A stretch of DNA of 11,700 nt from Acidobacteriota bacterium (GTDB lineage: Bacteria > Acidobacteriota > Terriglobia > Acidiferrales > UBA7541): assembly GCA_003133505.1 (NCBI GenBank), contig PKXT01000012.1, forward strand, positions 1-11,700. The letters run 5' to 3'. A program made the translations under genes and the position numbers. This document shows positions 1-6,420 of this stretch, piece after piece (position 1 is the first letter of the stretch; each line of letters starts with the position of its first letter). Below the pieces are notes generated by a model that did not search any database, was not told the DNA's origin, and worked only from the letters and a program-made list of their open reading frames with translations.

Positions 1-771
1 TTCCTTCTGCATGAAATGCTTGTATCCGCCCTTTTCCGCCAGGCGAGGATCCCAGGAGACATGCTGGGGCGCGCGGGTCACGGGCCGGCCTTCAAAATCC
101 ATCAGGCGAACGCCATCGGCGGTCAGCACAGCGACATCCCCATCGGCGAGAAATATCACTTCGGGCGTGTGTTGCAGCAACGCAGTGATATCACTCACGA
201 CGAAGGATTCATTCTTGCCCAGGCCAACGATTACCGGAGGTCCAAGACGCGCCGCCACAATCTTTCCGGGATCTCGCACCGAGATGGCTGCCAGCGCAAA
301 CACTCCACTGATCTGATGTACGGTGCTGAGGACCGCGTCCTCAAGTGGCGCGCCAACCGAATACTTTTCGATCAGGTGGGCCATTACTTCGGTGTCCGTT
401 TCCGTGACGAAATGATGGCCTTCCGCTATCAGCTGGTGTTTCAACTCCAGGTAGTTTTCGACGATGCCGTTATGCACCACCACGATCTCTGAGCGGCAAT
501 CGCGATGCGGGTGCGCGTTCTCTTCGGTGGGACGGCCATGAGTGGCCCAGCGGGTGTGCCCAATTCCATAGGTGCCGTGTAGCGGCGCCTGGCGGACGGC
601 CTCTTCCAGGTTGCGCAGCTTGCCGGATGCGCGACGGATGTCGAGCTGGTCGTTCTCATCAATGACGGCGATTCCCGCGGAATCGTAGCCGCGATATTCG
701 AGCCGCTTCAGCCCGTCGAGAATGAGAGGTACGACAGGCTTCGCGCCAATGTAGCCAACAATGCCGCACAT
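1..771 (-). CDS. glmS: Glutamine-fructose-6-phosphate aminotransferase (GlmS), N-terminal part, cut by window edge
   Basis: GlmS transfers the glutamine amide nitrogen to fructose-6-phosphate. This makes glucosamine-6-phosphate, the first committed step to UDP-GlcNAc for peptidoglycan, in the cytosol. The frame is open from an ATG at 769-771 to the window edge and gives 257 residues; the family is usually about 600. What is visible is the class II glutaminase domain. It begins MCGIVGYIG, so Cys2 becomes the N-terminal nucleophile after Met removal. Further landmarks are GHTRWATHG at 71-79, the HNG oxyanion motif at 100-102, DTE at 126-128 and KHFMQKE at 251-257, just before the first SIS (isomerase) domain, which lies outside the window. 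A GGAG stretch about 10 bases upstream of the ATG can serve as ribosome binding site. The gene is separated by 105 bases from the broken DUF3179 gene upstream and probably has its own promoter. Identification is essentially certain. Confidence 0.97.
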   Translation of the reverse strand, partial: MCGIVGYIGAKPVVPLILDGLKRLEYRGYDSAGIAVIDENDQLDIRRASGKLRNLEEAVRQAPLHGTYGIGHTRWATHGRPTEENAHPHRDCRSEIVVVHNGIVENYLELKHQLIAEGHHFVTETDTEVMAHLIEKYSVGAPLEDAVLSTVHQISGVFALAAISVRDPGKIVAARLGPPVIVGLGKNESFVVSDITALLQHTPEVIFLADGDVAVLTADGVRLMDFEGRPVTRAPQHVSWDPRLAEKGGYKHFMQKE

Positions 772-876
772 ATTGCGATCACTCCAGAATGCGCTAATGC
801 CACGGAACCCGAAAATTCCGTTGCATTTCAGGTTAGCACACTCCATTTACAGAATCGGCCTCAGAGGCGGGATGCG
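772..876 (-). promoter_or_regulatory. glmS leader region with a small hairpin
   Basis: This is the 105-base gap between the end of the broken DUF3179 gene and the glmS start. It contains a perfect 6-bp inverted repeat, ACGGAA at 802-807 and TTCCGT at 816-821, around an 8-base loop. No T-run follows on the minus strand, so a Rho-independent terminator is not supported. The hairpin lies 31 bases upstream of the glmS ATG and could be a leader structure. Nothing resembles the glmS ribozyme of Firmicutes. No convincing -35/-10 pair was found. Confidence 0.25.
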
Positions 877-2088
877 TTAGTGCATAGATTGTGGAACCGT
901 AAATACCGCTGTTTGGGGATGAAACGCATACCAGCCGAACCAAAAGGAAAGATGGCCTCCCAGACGGATTAACCGTTCACCATCTGGTCCGACCAGGCCA
1001 TCTTCTGTTTCCTTCCACATCTGGACGCGCTCGTCGCGGAGATCACGCGGTGACGCTGCGCTCGGGAATTTGTGTGCGCCGCGATCATAGGCTCGCGTTT
1101 CGCCAATCAGACCTTGAAGAGCTACTTCGTTTCGCAGAGCAATGGGAAAGTATCCGGGCCGGGGTGGTTGTTCTTTGCTGCTGGCGTCGGTGCGATCGGT
1201 CAGCAATTGAAGCCGCTCTTCCACTGGCATCGCCAGAAGAAATTTCGCACTGACCTCGCGTGAAAGCTCAGGCCGTTTCTTTAGTATTTCCTCGGCCATC
1301 TTTGCGGTTAGATCGTTTACATAAGGCACGGGGTGATGCGCGCGCCTGGCGGCTTCACCAGCCCAATCTTGCGGCAGCGCCACATTTCCCACGGCCCCGT
1401 CATGAATGACTACCAGGTTTGTTAACCCGATTGTGTCATTTACCACTCCGCCTGATTTTTCAAGCGCGGCCACCGCGTACGCCTTGGGCAGCCCGCCGAT
1501 TACGACAGCGAAGACGCTGGCTTTGGCTGGCAAGATTCCACTCCGCCGCCAAACGGGATACATCGTCGTTGGCGACGCAAAATAAGAGCCATAAGTCGCG
1601 CCGAGGGTATAGTCCCGTGGATACCTGGTGTGAAGGCTCAATGCTTTTGTATCGGGATGCTGGCTCCGCCACTGGCCCCAGGACGTGAGGACAACCGGAA
1701 GCACACTTAACCTGGTGCCACTATCGGCCAGCTTTCCAATGACGGGTTCGCCACTTAGCTGATTCCACAAGGTATTGGTTTCGTGGTCGTACATCAGTTT
1801 GTTCGACCGAAAGAGGAGGCCCGAGGAACCGAAAACAAAGGTGTGCCCCTTTGCGCGCGCGTCATACAGGATTCCAGAGCCACAGAGCGTGCAGTATGCC
1901 AGCGCAACCGGTACGCCCCCTACCACGTCATTGGCCATTTCGTGCCAGTCCATGATTCGCAGAGGGTAGGCGCGATTGTCTCCATGAATGCTTACGCCGA
2001 AGACCGGCTCTTTATCTTCGAGGTAAGTCGCATCCTGCGCGCGAATAAACTCTGGATTGGTCAGCGCCGGAATGCCATCGACTCGCAC
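877..2088 (-). CDS. Longest surviving ORF of the broken DUF3179 gene (possible truncated product)
   Basis: This is the 403-codon open stretch after the second TAG of the pseudogene, opening at GTG 2086-2088. It carries most of the DUF3179 domain, with the CTLC cysteine pair at residues 66 and 69 and WHE at 48-50. It lacks a signal peptide and the conserved VVWGG stretch just upstream, so the GTG is probably an internal valine codon and not a native start. Residues about 230-330 hold a charged, helix-prone insertion (KMAEEILKKRPELSREVSAKF and following) before the conserved RAYDRGAHKF. Reinitiation after the TAG could in principle make a truncated cytosolic product. I consider function unlikely, because the family members are exported. 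Confidence 0.4.
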   Translation of the reverse strand: MRVDGIPALTNPEFIRAQDATYLEDKEPVFGVSIHGDNRAYPLRIMDWHEMANDVVGGVPVALAYCTLCGSGILYDARAKGHTFVFGSSGLLFRSNKLMYDHETNTLWNQLSGEPVIGKLADSGTRLSVLPVVLTSWGQWRSQHPDTKALSLHTRYPRDYTLGATYGSYFASPTTMYPVWRRSGILPAKASVFAVVIGGLPKAYAVAALEKSGGVVNDTIGLTNLVVIHDGAVGNVALPQDWAGEAARRAHHPVPYVNDLTAKMAEEILKKRPELSREVSAKFLLAMPVEERLQLLTDRTDASSKEQPPRPGYFPIALRNEVALQGLIGETRAYDRGAHKFPSAASPRDLRDERVQMWKETEDGLVGPDGERLIRLGGHLSFWFGWYAFHPQTAVFTVPQSMH

Positions 2089-2627
2089 GCCGCCCCAGAC
2101 GACCTACTCCCCGCGAATTCGGGTGGGCGCCCCTTCATAAAGGAAATTACGAAAGCGCGGATCAATCATTTCCGCATAGAGCTCTCCCTTCCAGGCCGTG
2201 TAGCCGGGTGGCATAGACAACTCCGTGTGCGTGCCATCCCAGATCATCAGGTCTGAAAGAGGGTCGGAAGATGAGTCGAAACTCTGGTGAGTCAAATGAT
2301 CCAGCGCAGGCAGCACGGCAATGTATCCATCGCGGCCGCGAACGAAACGAAGAAGATCAATTAGGGGGCCGATGAATCGCACATTGCCGCGCCAGTCAAT
2401 GTCCCGACCGCTTTCAGCCGCGACCCTTCTCCCGCGGAGGGCAGAAGATCGTGCAGCAGACTGCGGGCCTCCTGCTCAGAGCCTTTTTTCTAGGGTCCCC
2501 GCTGGGCCGCGGAAGCGGTCTCCGCGGCAAGTGCAGTGAGTAGAATGTAAACCGCTAGGGCCTGAAATGTTGAAATAGAAAGCCAGGATGGGGCCTGCCT
2601 GCTGGAGACTGAAATCGCGGATTCCAT
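877..2627 (-). pseudogene. DUF3179-family secreted protein gene broken by two TAG codons and one frameshift
   Basis: Read from ATG 2625-2627, the frame encodes 45 residues with a signal-peptide-like hydrophobic stretch (around residues 22-35) and then meets TAG at 2490-2492. The same frame continues with a plausible helical segment (EARSLLHDLLPSAGEG) until about 2400. There homology jumps to another frame, which runs through GNVRFIGPLIDLLRF to a second TAG at 2104-2106. Directly after that stop, still in the same frame, comes VVWGGVRVDGIPALTNPEF and the whole DUF3179 core. The core includes MDWHEMAND, AYCTLCGSGILYD with two cysteines, FGSSG, RSNKLMYD, WNQLSG, and a terminal GPDGERLIRLGGHLSFWFGW block; the stop is TAA at 877-879. 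In the family these pieces form one secreted polypeptide; its biochemical function is unknown. Three independent lesions point to a genuine pseudogene rather than one sequencing error. The core is long and well preserved, so decay looks recent. Confidence 0.85.
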
Positions 2628-2675
2628 GAGGAGGGGCCGAGGATCACGGCAGAGAATCCCCTCGCCACGGAGGTT

Positions 2676-2921
2676 CTAAGATTCCAGCAGTTCAAACCGG
2701 AAGGATTCGATGACCGGATTGGCGAGGACATCCCGGGCGATGCGCTCAACCTGCTCTTCGGCTTGAGCGCGAGGTGCGCCTTCCAAGTCGAGCACGAAGA
2801 ATTTCCCCTGGCGCACATCCTTTACCGACGAATAGCCGAGACCGGCCAGTGCGTGTTGAATTGCCTGACCCTGCGGGTCGAGGACGGTTGGCTTCAGCAT
2901 TACCCACACATGAGCTTTCAT
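2676..2921 (-). CDS. purS: Phosphoribosylformylglycinamidine synthase subunit PurS
   Basis: PurS is the small structural subunit of the three-part FGAM synthase (PurL + PurQ + PurS). It bridges the glutaminase PurQ and the small-type PurL in step 4 of de novo purine synthesis. The 81-residue length and the pattern MKAHVWVMLKPTVLDPQG, AIQHALAGLGY, VKDVRQGKFF and an acidic C-terminal half are typical. I chose ATG 2919-2921 because family members usually begin MKA; a GTG codon immediately precedes it (2922-2924) and is an alternative start. The gene begins 9 bases after the add stop codon, with no recognisable Shine-Dalgarno. A TATAAT sequence overlaps the add stop, so a leaderless transcript is possible. 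Unusually, purQ and purL are not next to it; the following gene is the broken DUF3179 gene. Stop is TAG. Confidence 0.93.
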   Translation of the reverse strand: MKAHVWVMLKPTVLDPQGQAIQHALAGLGYSSVKDVRQGKFFVLDLEGAPRAQAEEQVERIARDVLANPVIESFRFELLES

Positions 2922-2935
2922 CACGCGAGATTATA
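2922..2935 (-). promoter_or_regulatory. Candidate -10 box (TATAAT) for purS, overlapping the add stop codon
   Basis: On the minus strand, positions 2935-2930 read TATAAT, a perfect sigma-70 -10 hexamer that contains the TAA stop of the deaminase gene. Initiation about 7 bases downstream would fall on the GTG-ATG start of purS and give a leaderless mRNA, consistent with the missing Shine-Dalgarno. No good -35 hexamer is visible 16-18 bases upstream (the region reads ACGCGC). The match could be chance, since CTG-CTA-TAA also encodes the Leu-Leu-stop end of the deaminase. Confidence 0.3.
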
Positions 2936-3971
2936 GCAGGCGGAGCGCTGCGGCGCGTTCTCGGAATGTGCGAATTAGAGTAAGTTTTTCCTCGGGCGGA
3001 AGGAATGCCGCGTGAAAGCCGTTTTCCGCGAGATGCACAAGTTCAGTTGTTGAGAATCCAAGCGAAGCGGCGACGCCATATTCCTGGCGTAGGTTGGTGT
3101 GGAACATCGCCGGGTCGTCGGTGGAAAGAGTAACGCGAAGGCCACGATCGTACAGCTCCTTTAAAGGATGATTAGCCAGCAAGGCCGCGGGTTTGCGCCT
3201 TTGCAGCGCCAGGGCGCCGGTGGCGAGATTACTGGTGGGGCAAACCTCCAAAGGAATCTGGCGTGCGGCCAGTTCATCACAAAGCGCGAGATCGTTGATG
3301 GCGGCGATCCCGTGGCCGATGCGTTCCGCGCCAAGTACTTCGATGGCTTCGCGAATGGAGTCAGGGCCGCCAATTTCGCCGGCGTGGGCAACTATGTGTA
3401 AGCCAGCATCGCGCGCGATGTCGAAAGCGCGTCGAAACTCCGAGAGGGGCAGCGCAAGCTCATCCCCGCCAATGCCAAATGCCACCACGCCGGAAGATCG
3501 CAGGCCAGCGGCCGCGTGGGCGACAGCGATGGCAGCTTCCCCGCTGAATTGGCGTACCACGTCCAAAATCCATGCGAGTTTTAATCCGCGATCCTGGAAC
3601 GCGGTGCCCGCTTCCGCGATTGCGGCCATGTTGGCTCCAATATCCTGTTCGCGCAAAAGCATGACCCCGGCGGAAATCGTGACTTCGGCATAGGCCACGG
3701 ACTGGCGGAGAAGATCTTGGGCCAGCCGTTCGGTGATCAGTGCGAAATCTTCCGGTTCGCGGATAAGCCGCGTGACCCATTTGAATGATTCGATAAAACC
3801 CGCGAAGTTCGAGTAGGAATAGCGGGCGATGGCTTCTTCGCGGGTAATCCGAATGCCGTGGCGGCCGGCGAGTTCTACCACTGTGGACGGCGCGATGGAG
3901 CCCTCGAGGTGGACGTGCAGTTCCGCAAGGGGCAATCTCGCAAAAGCGCGTGGAGACGTGGGAACGGTCAT
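2931..3971 (-). CDS. add: Adenosine deaminase family enzyme
   Basis: This is a 346-residue zinc-dependent amidohydrolase-fold enzyme of the adenosine/AMP deaminase family. Such enzymes hydrolytically deaminate adenosine or deoxyadenosine to inosine in cytosolic purine salvage. All active-site landmarks are present: HVHLEGS at 19-25 (metal ligands His19, His21), HAGE at 196-199 (ligand His196, catalytic Glu199), GHG at 219-221 and STDDP at 283-287 (metal ligand Asp285, then Asp286). CPTSN at 244-248 is also typical. Length is normal. The ATG at 3969-3971 puts the first conserved motif at the usual distance from the N-terminus. No good Shine-Dalgarno is visible. The gene starts 39 bases after the permease stop and is followed 9 bases later by purS, so the three are probably co-transcribed. 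Family members in related bacteria also deaminate adenine or 6-aminodeoxyfutalosine, so exact substrate is uncertain. Confidence 0.9.
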   Translation of the reverse strand: MTVPTSPRAFARLPLAELHVHLEGSIAPSTVVELAGRHGIRITREEAIARYSYSNFAGFIESFKWVTRLIREPEDFALITERLAQDLLRQSVAYAEVTISAGVMLLREQDIGANMAAIAEAGTAFQDRGLKLAWILDVVRQFSGEAAIAVAHAAAGLRSSGVVAFGIGGDELALPLSEFRRAFDIARDAGLHIVAHAGEIGGPDSIREAIEVLGAERIGHGIAAINDLALCDELAARQIPLEVCPTSNLATGALALQRRKPAALLANHPLKELYDRGLRVTLSTDDPAMFHTNLRQEYGVAASLGFSTTELVHLAENGFHAAFLPPEEKLTLIRTFRERAAALRLL

Positions 3972-4010
3972 CTGTTGTGATCGCCAGCGTCTAAAACGAA
4001 CAACGTCGCA

Positions 4011-5525
4011 CTAGCGTTGCCGAATGTTGGCGTCGGCCAGACCGCTGTGCTTGCGCCCGTACCAAAGATAAATAAAGAGCCCAATAACCAGCCATACGAA
4101 GAAGCGCACCCAGTTTTCCACCGTAAGACTCGCCATCAGCACAAGACACATTGCCAGAGACAGGATTGGGGTCCACGGAGACCAGGGAATGCTGAAGCCG
4201 CGAGGCCTGTCGGGTTGGCGTTTGCGCAGCACCAGGACGGCAATAGCGACCAGCATGAACGCGAAGAGGGTCCCGATGTTGGAGAGGTTCACCAGCGTGC
4301 CAATATCGAAAATTCCAGCGGGAATTCCGACGAAAATCCCCGCAATCCATGTGGCCACGTGGGGGGTGCGAAACCGCTTGTGGACGGCAGAGAACGCGGG
4401 CGGTAACAGGCCGTCGCGGGACATAGCGAACCAAACGCGGGCCTGGCCGTACTGATACACCAGCAGGGACGAAATCATCCCCATTAGCGCGCCAACGTCC
4501 ACCCAGCGCTCCACGCGGTTCAAGCCGATGGCATGCAAAGCATTGGCGACGGGTGCGTCGTTATCCAGCGACCGCCAGGGCTGAATTCCGGTGAGCACCA
4601 CGGCGACGCCGACGTAGAAAATTGCGCAAACTCCGAGAGAGATCATGATGCCAATGGGAAGATCGCGCTTGGGATTCTTGCATTCCTCGGCGGCCGTGGA
4701 AACAGAGTCGAAGCCAATATAGGAAAAGAACACAATCGCGCCGCCAGTAAGCACGCCCTGCCAGCCATTCGGAAAATAGGGATGGTAATTGATCGGACGG
4801 ATGTAATGGGCCGCGGCGATGATAAAAATCATGATGGCGACGAGCTTGACGCCCACCATCACATTGTTAGCGCCGGAGGATTCGCGGATGCCGACCACCA
4901 GCAGCACCGTGAGGGCCATCACAATAAAAAATCCTATGAAATTGAAATGGAGCGCCCAGCCGCCCATTCCCGGGGTATAGGCAGGAGTGCTGAGAGAGTC
5001 AGGTATGTGTATCCCATAGGTTTCGAACAGGCTTTTTATATAGCCGGAAAAGCCGACGGCGACGGCCATATTGGAAACGGCGTATTCGAGGATTAAGTCC
5101 CAGCCGATAATCCAGGCAATCAGTTCGCCCAGCGTGGCATACGTGTACGTGTACGCGCTGCCGGCAATGGGTATCATGGAGGCCAGTTCGGCATAACACA
5201 GGCCGGAAAAGCCGCAGACGATGGCTACCAGCAGGAATGACAACGCAATGGCCGGTCCCGCGCCGGGGCGGCCGTTGGCATTCATGGCGTGCGCGCCGTG
5301 CATTAGCACGTCGAGCAACGGGGCTTGGAAAAGCGACGAGTAGGGCAGCACCTGGCCCGCGGCGGCTGTGCCGGTAACAACGAAGATGCCAGTGCCGATA
5401 ATTGCGCCAATGCCCAGAGCTGTGAGGCTTAGCCAACCCAAGGTCTTTTTCAGGCGATGCTCCGGCTGTTCGGCATCGGCCAGCAACTGGTCAATGCTCT
5501 TAGTGCGCCAAAATTGCTTGTCCAA
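4011..5525 (-). CDS. APC-superfamily amino acid permease, cationic amino acid transporter type
   Basis: This 504-residue inner-membrane transporter has about 12 or more hydrophobic segments. The N-terminal block RLKKTLGWLSLTALGIGAIIGTGIF (residues 24-48) carries the GIGAIIGTGIF unwound-helix substrate site of APC transporters. Next come GFSGLCYAELASMIPIAGSAYTY and GWDLILEYA. A later helix contains FFSYIGFDSVSTAAEECKNPKRDLPIGI, the hallmark of the CAT (cationic amino acid transporter) subgroup. The substrate is probably an amino acid, but which one cannot be read from sequence. A hydrophilic insert (about residues 75-90, HGAHAMNANGRPG) lies between TM1 and TM2. The start appears to be TTG at 5523-5525: an in-frame TGA lies just upstream, and the next Met is past TM1. 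GGCGGTGA a few bases upstream is a weak ribosome binding site. It is the first gene of the likely permease-add-purS unit. Stop is TAG. Confidence 0.92.
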   Translation of the reverse strand: MDKQFWRTKSIDQLLADAEQPEHRLKKTLGWLSLTALGIGAIIGTGIFVVTGTAAAGQVLPYSSLFQAPLLDVLMHGAHAMNANGRPGAGPAIALSFLLVAIVCGFSGLCYAELASMIPIAGSAYTYTYATLGELIAWIIGWDLILEYAVSNMAVAVGFSGYIKSLFETYGIHIPDSLSTPAYTPGMGGWALHFNFIGFFIVMALTVLLVVGIRESSGANNVMVGVKLVAIMIFIIAAAHYIRPINYHPYFPNGWQGVLTGGAIVFFSYIGFDSVSTAAEECKNPKRDLPIGIMISLGVCAIFYVGVAVVLTGIQPWRSLDNDAPVANALHAIGLNRVERWVDVGALMGMISSLLVYQYGQARVWFAMSRDGLLPPAFSAVHKRFRTPHVATWIAGIFVGIPAGIFDIGTLVNLSNIGTLFAFMLVAIAVLVLRKRQPDRPRGFSIPWSPWTPILSLAMCLVLMASLTVENWVRFFVWLVIGLFIYLWYGRKHSGLADANIRQR

Positions 5526-5688
5526 TTTTCACCGCCCCGTTTCCACCGCTTACCGTCGCTAGCGCTCCCCGTCGTCACGGCGCGTAAAAGAAACTGAAAC
5601 TTTACCGTGAACCCCGCCGCCGCGCAACAGGAATGCCAGGGACATTACACTGGCAATAGTTGAGTGGAAGTTATTGACAGGAGGCCAA

Positions 5689-5751
5689 ATGCGGGCTAGC
5701 GTCCCAGTCTCTCGGATACTCATTGCGTTCGGATGCACCGGGCACCGATAA
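5689..5751 (+). CDS. Possible 20-codon small ORF or leader peptide with a strong ribosome binding site
   Basis: ATG 5689-5691 is preceded at 4 bases by a perfect AGGAGG (5679-5684), the best Shine-Dalgarno in the window. The frame encodes 20 residues, starting MRASVPVSRIL and ending TGHR, and stops at TAA 5749-5751. The middle (ILIAFGC) is mildly hydrophobic. The stop codon lies inside the loop of an 8-bp hairpin. It may be the surviving start of an older gene, an upstream leader peptide for the decayed gene starting at 5826, or chance. I recognise no family. Confidence 0.25.
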   Translation: MRASVPVSRILIAFGCTGHR

Positions 5752-5766
5752 AAGGCCCCCCGGTGC
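5735..5766 (+). repeat. 8-bp perfect inverted repeat (hairpin)
   Basis: GCACCGGG at 5735-5742 and CCCGGTGC at 5759-5766 can pair perfectly around a 16-base loop. No T-run follows on either strand, so it is not a classical Rho-independent terminator. It overlaps the end of the small ORF at 5689-5751, whose stop codon lies in the loop. Confidence 0.5.
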
Positions 5767-5825
5767 GGCGAGCGCCAGTCAACGCACGACATTGAGGAAA
5801 GCCAAGCGAAAACCAGGGCACCCAT

Positions 5826-6207
5826 ATGAATAAAGCGATGAGGTTTCTGTAGGCGGGGGCAATGGTGATAACGACGTCTAGGACGGCGATGGCGCAGGGA
5901 GGGCCGCACGTCTGTGCATATGTAAACGATAATGTGAATGGCCCGAACTTCGCGGAAGGGCTATAAGGTCGGCCCCTGTGACGCGACGGTCCATGTGGGG
6001 CCCTATACCACCAATGGAAAGGGCGCGGGGGGCGGTGAAGACTGTTTCCGGGGCGCGCCCACGACGCTGCACAGCTTTGACGGCGCGGACGGCTCTACTC
6101 CTTTAGCGACGCTGGTCCAGGGCGCCAATGGGACGTTCTATGGGATAACATTGGAAGGCAGAACTAACGGCCAGGGGACAGTCTTCAGCCTTTCCGTGAA
6201 CCCCTGA
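5826..6207 (+). pseudogene. Remnant of a secreted beta-propeller/GloVer-repeat protein gene
   Basis: From ATG 5826 the frame reads MNKAMRFL, a TAG stop at 5850-5852, then AGAMVITTSRTAMAQGG. This is a signal peptide interrupted by one nonsense codon. It continues HVCAYVNDNVNGPNFAEG, typical of secreted beta-propeller (YVTN/lactonase-like) proteins, until a one-base shift near 5957. From there the next frame reads GYKVGP...VGPYTTNGKGAGGG and, from about 6063, LHSFDGADGSTPLATLVQG...GTVFSLSVNP to TGA 6205-6207. This last part is a clear C-terminal GloVer repeat (TIGR03803 type). Intact proteins of either type are several hundred residues long, so most of the gene has been deleted and the remains carry a nonsense codon and a frameshift. 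The GloVer tail is confident; the propeller assignment of the front is tentative. The intact frame 5938-6207 is unlikely to be a real gene. Confidence 0.65.
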
Positions 6208-6341
6208 GAAGTAGTGGGATATGAGGAAAAAGGGTTCAGACCATCCCGCTGACCCCACCGTGTCTCGATCAAAGATCTATCCTCTGAAACATGCCCGGTG
6301 TTGTCCTGGATACCACCCAATTCCTGGCCGATGATCGTGCC
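6208..6341. other. Spacer between the plus-strand gene remnant and the minus-strand terminator
   Basis: No coding frame with family resemblance is present. A weak inverted repeat (AGTGGGAT at 6213-6220, ATCCCGCT at 6243-6250, one wobble pair) lies just after the GloVer remnant and may be a degraded terminator. Nothing else is seen. Confidence 0.4.
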
Positions 6342-6381
6342 CACAAAAAGAAAGGGCGTCCCCTCGGAGCAGGACGCCCTT
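6342..6381 (-). terminator. Rho-independent terminator of the TIGR03118 gene
   Basis: A perfect 10-bp inverted repeat, AAGGGCGTCC at 6352-6361 and GGACGCCCTT at 6372-6381, surrounds a 10-base loop. Read on the minus strand the stem is followed at once by TCTTTTTG (6351-6344). It lies about 40 bases past the TAG stop at 6421-6423, the expected place for the terminator of the upstream minus-strand gene. Confidence 0.88.
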
Positions 6382-6420
6382 AAGTTGGTGGATTAGTCTG
6401 TCCGAGCCAAAAATAAAAAA

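Larger units (their letters stand above)
5526..5825. other. 300-base non-coding stretch between the permease and the decayed plus-strand gene
   Basis: The region must hold the permease promoter on the minus strand, but I could not identify a convincing -35/-10 pair. On the plus strand it contains a small ORF with a strong Shine-Dalgarno (5679-5751) and an 8-bp hairpin (5735-5766), listed separately. A TTGACA hexamer at 5674-5679 has no matching -10 at the proper distance. Both long frames that cross this area lack family resemblance and look like chance. Confidence 0.5.

Noticed and set aside
16..492. Plus-strand frame of 158 codons at the window start
   Set aside because: It is antisense to glmS, whose minus-strand frame shows all glutaminase motifs; the plus frame resembles no family.
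772..876. glmS ribozyme or riboswitch upstream of glmS
   Set aside because: The leader is only 105 bases and shows no pseudoknot-forming core like the Firmicutes ribozyme; only one small hairpin is visible.
2625..2663. GAGGGG/CCCCTC inverted repeat (2631-2636, 2658-2663) as a purS terminator
   Set aside because: Only 6 bp with a 21-base loop and no T-run on the minus strand; too weak to call.
4533..5096. Plus-strand frame of 187 codons inside the permease gene
   Set aside because: It is a His/Asp-rich shadow of hydrophobic transmembrane codons on the opposite strand, with no start context or family resemblance.
5559..6072. Overlapping minus-strand frames across the permease upstream region
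   Set aside because: They are Arg/Pro/His-rich compositions typical of GC-rich non-coding frames, and they run antisense to the beta-propeller/GloVer remnant.
877..6207. Recoding of TAG as a sense codon, since three in-frame TAGs occur in two otherwise readable genes
   Set aside because: Intact genes of normal length in this window (permease, purS, TIGR03118 gene, sigma factor, Spy-like gene, rpmE) end with TAG at the expected position. The two affected genes also carry frameshifts, which recoding would not explain.
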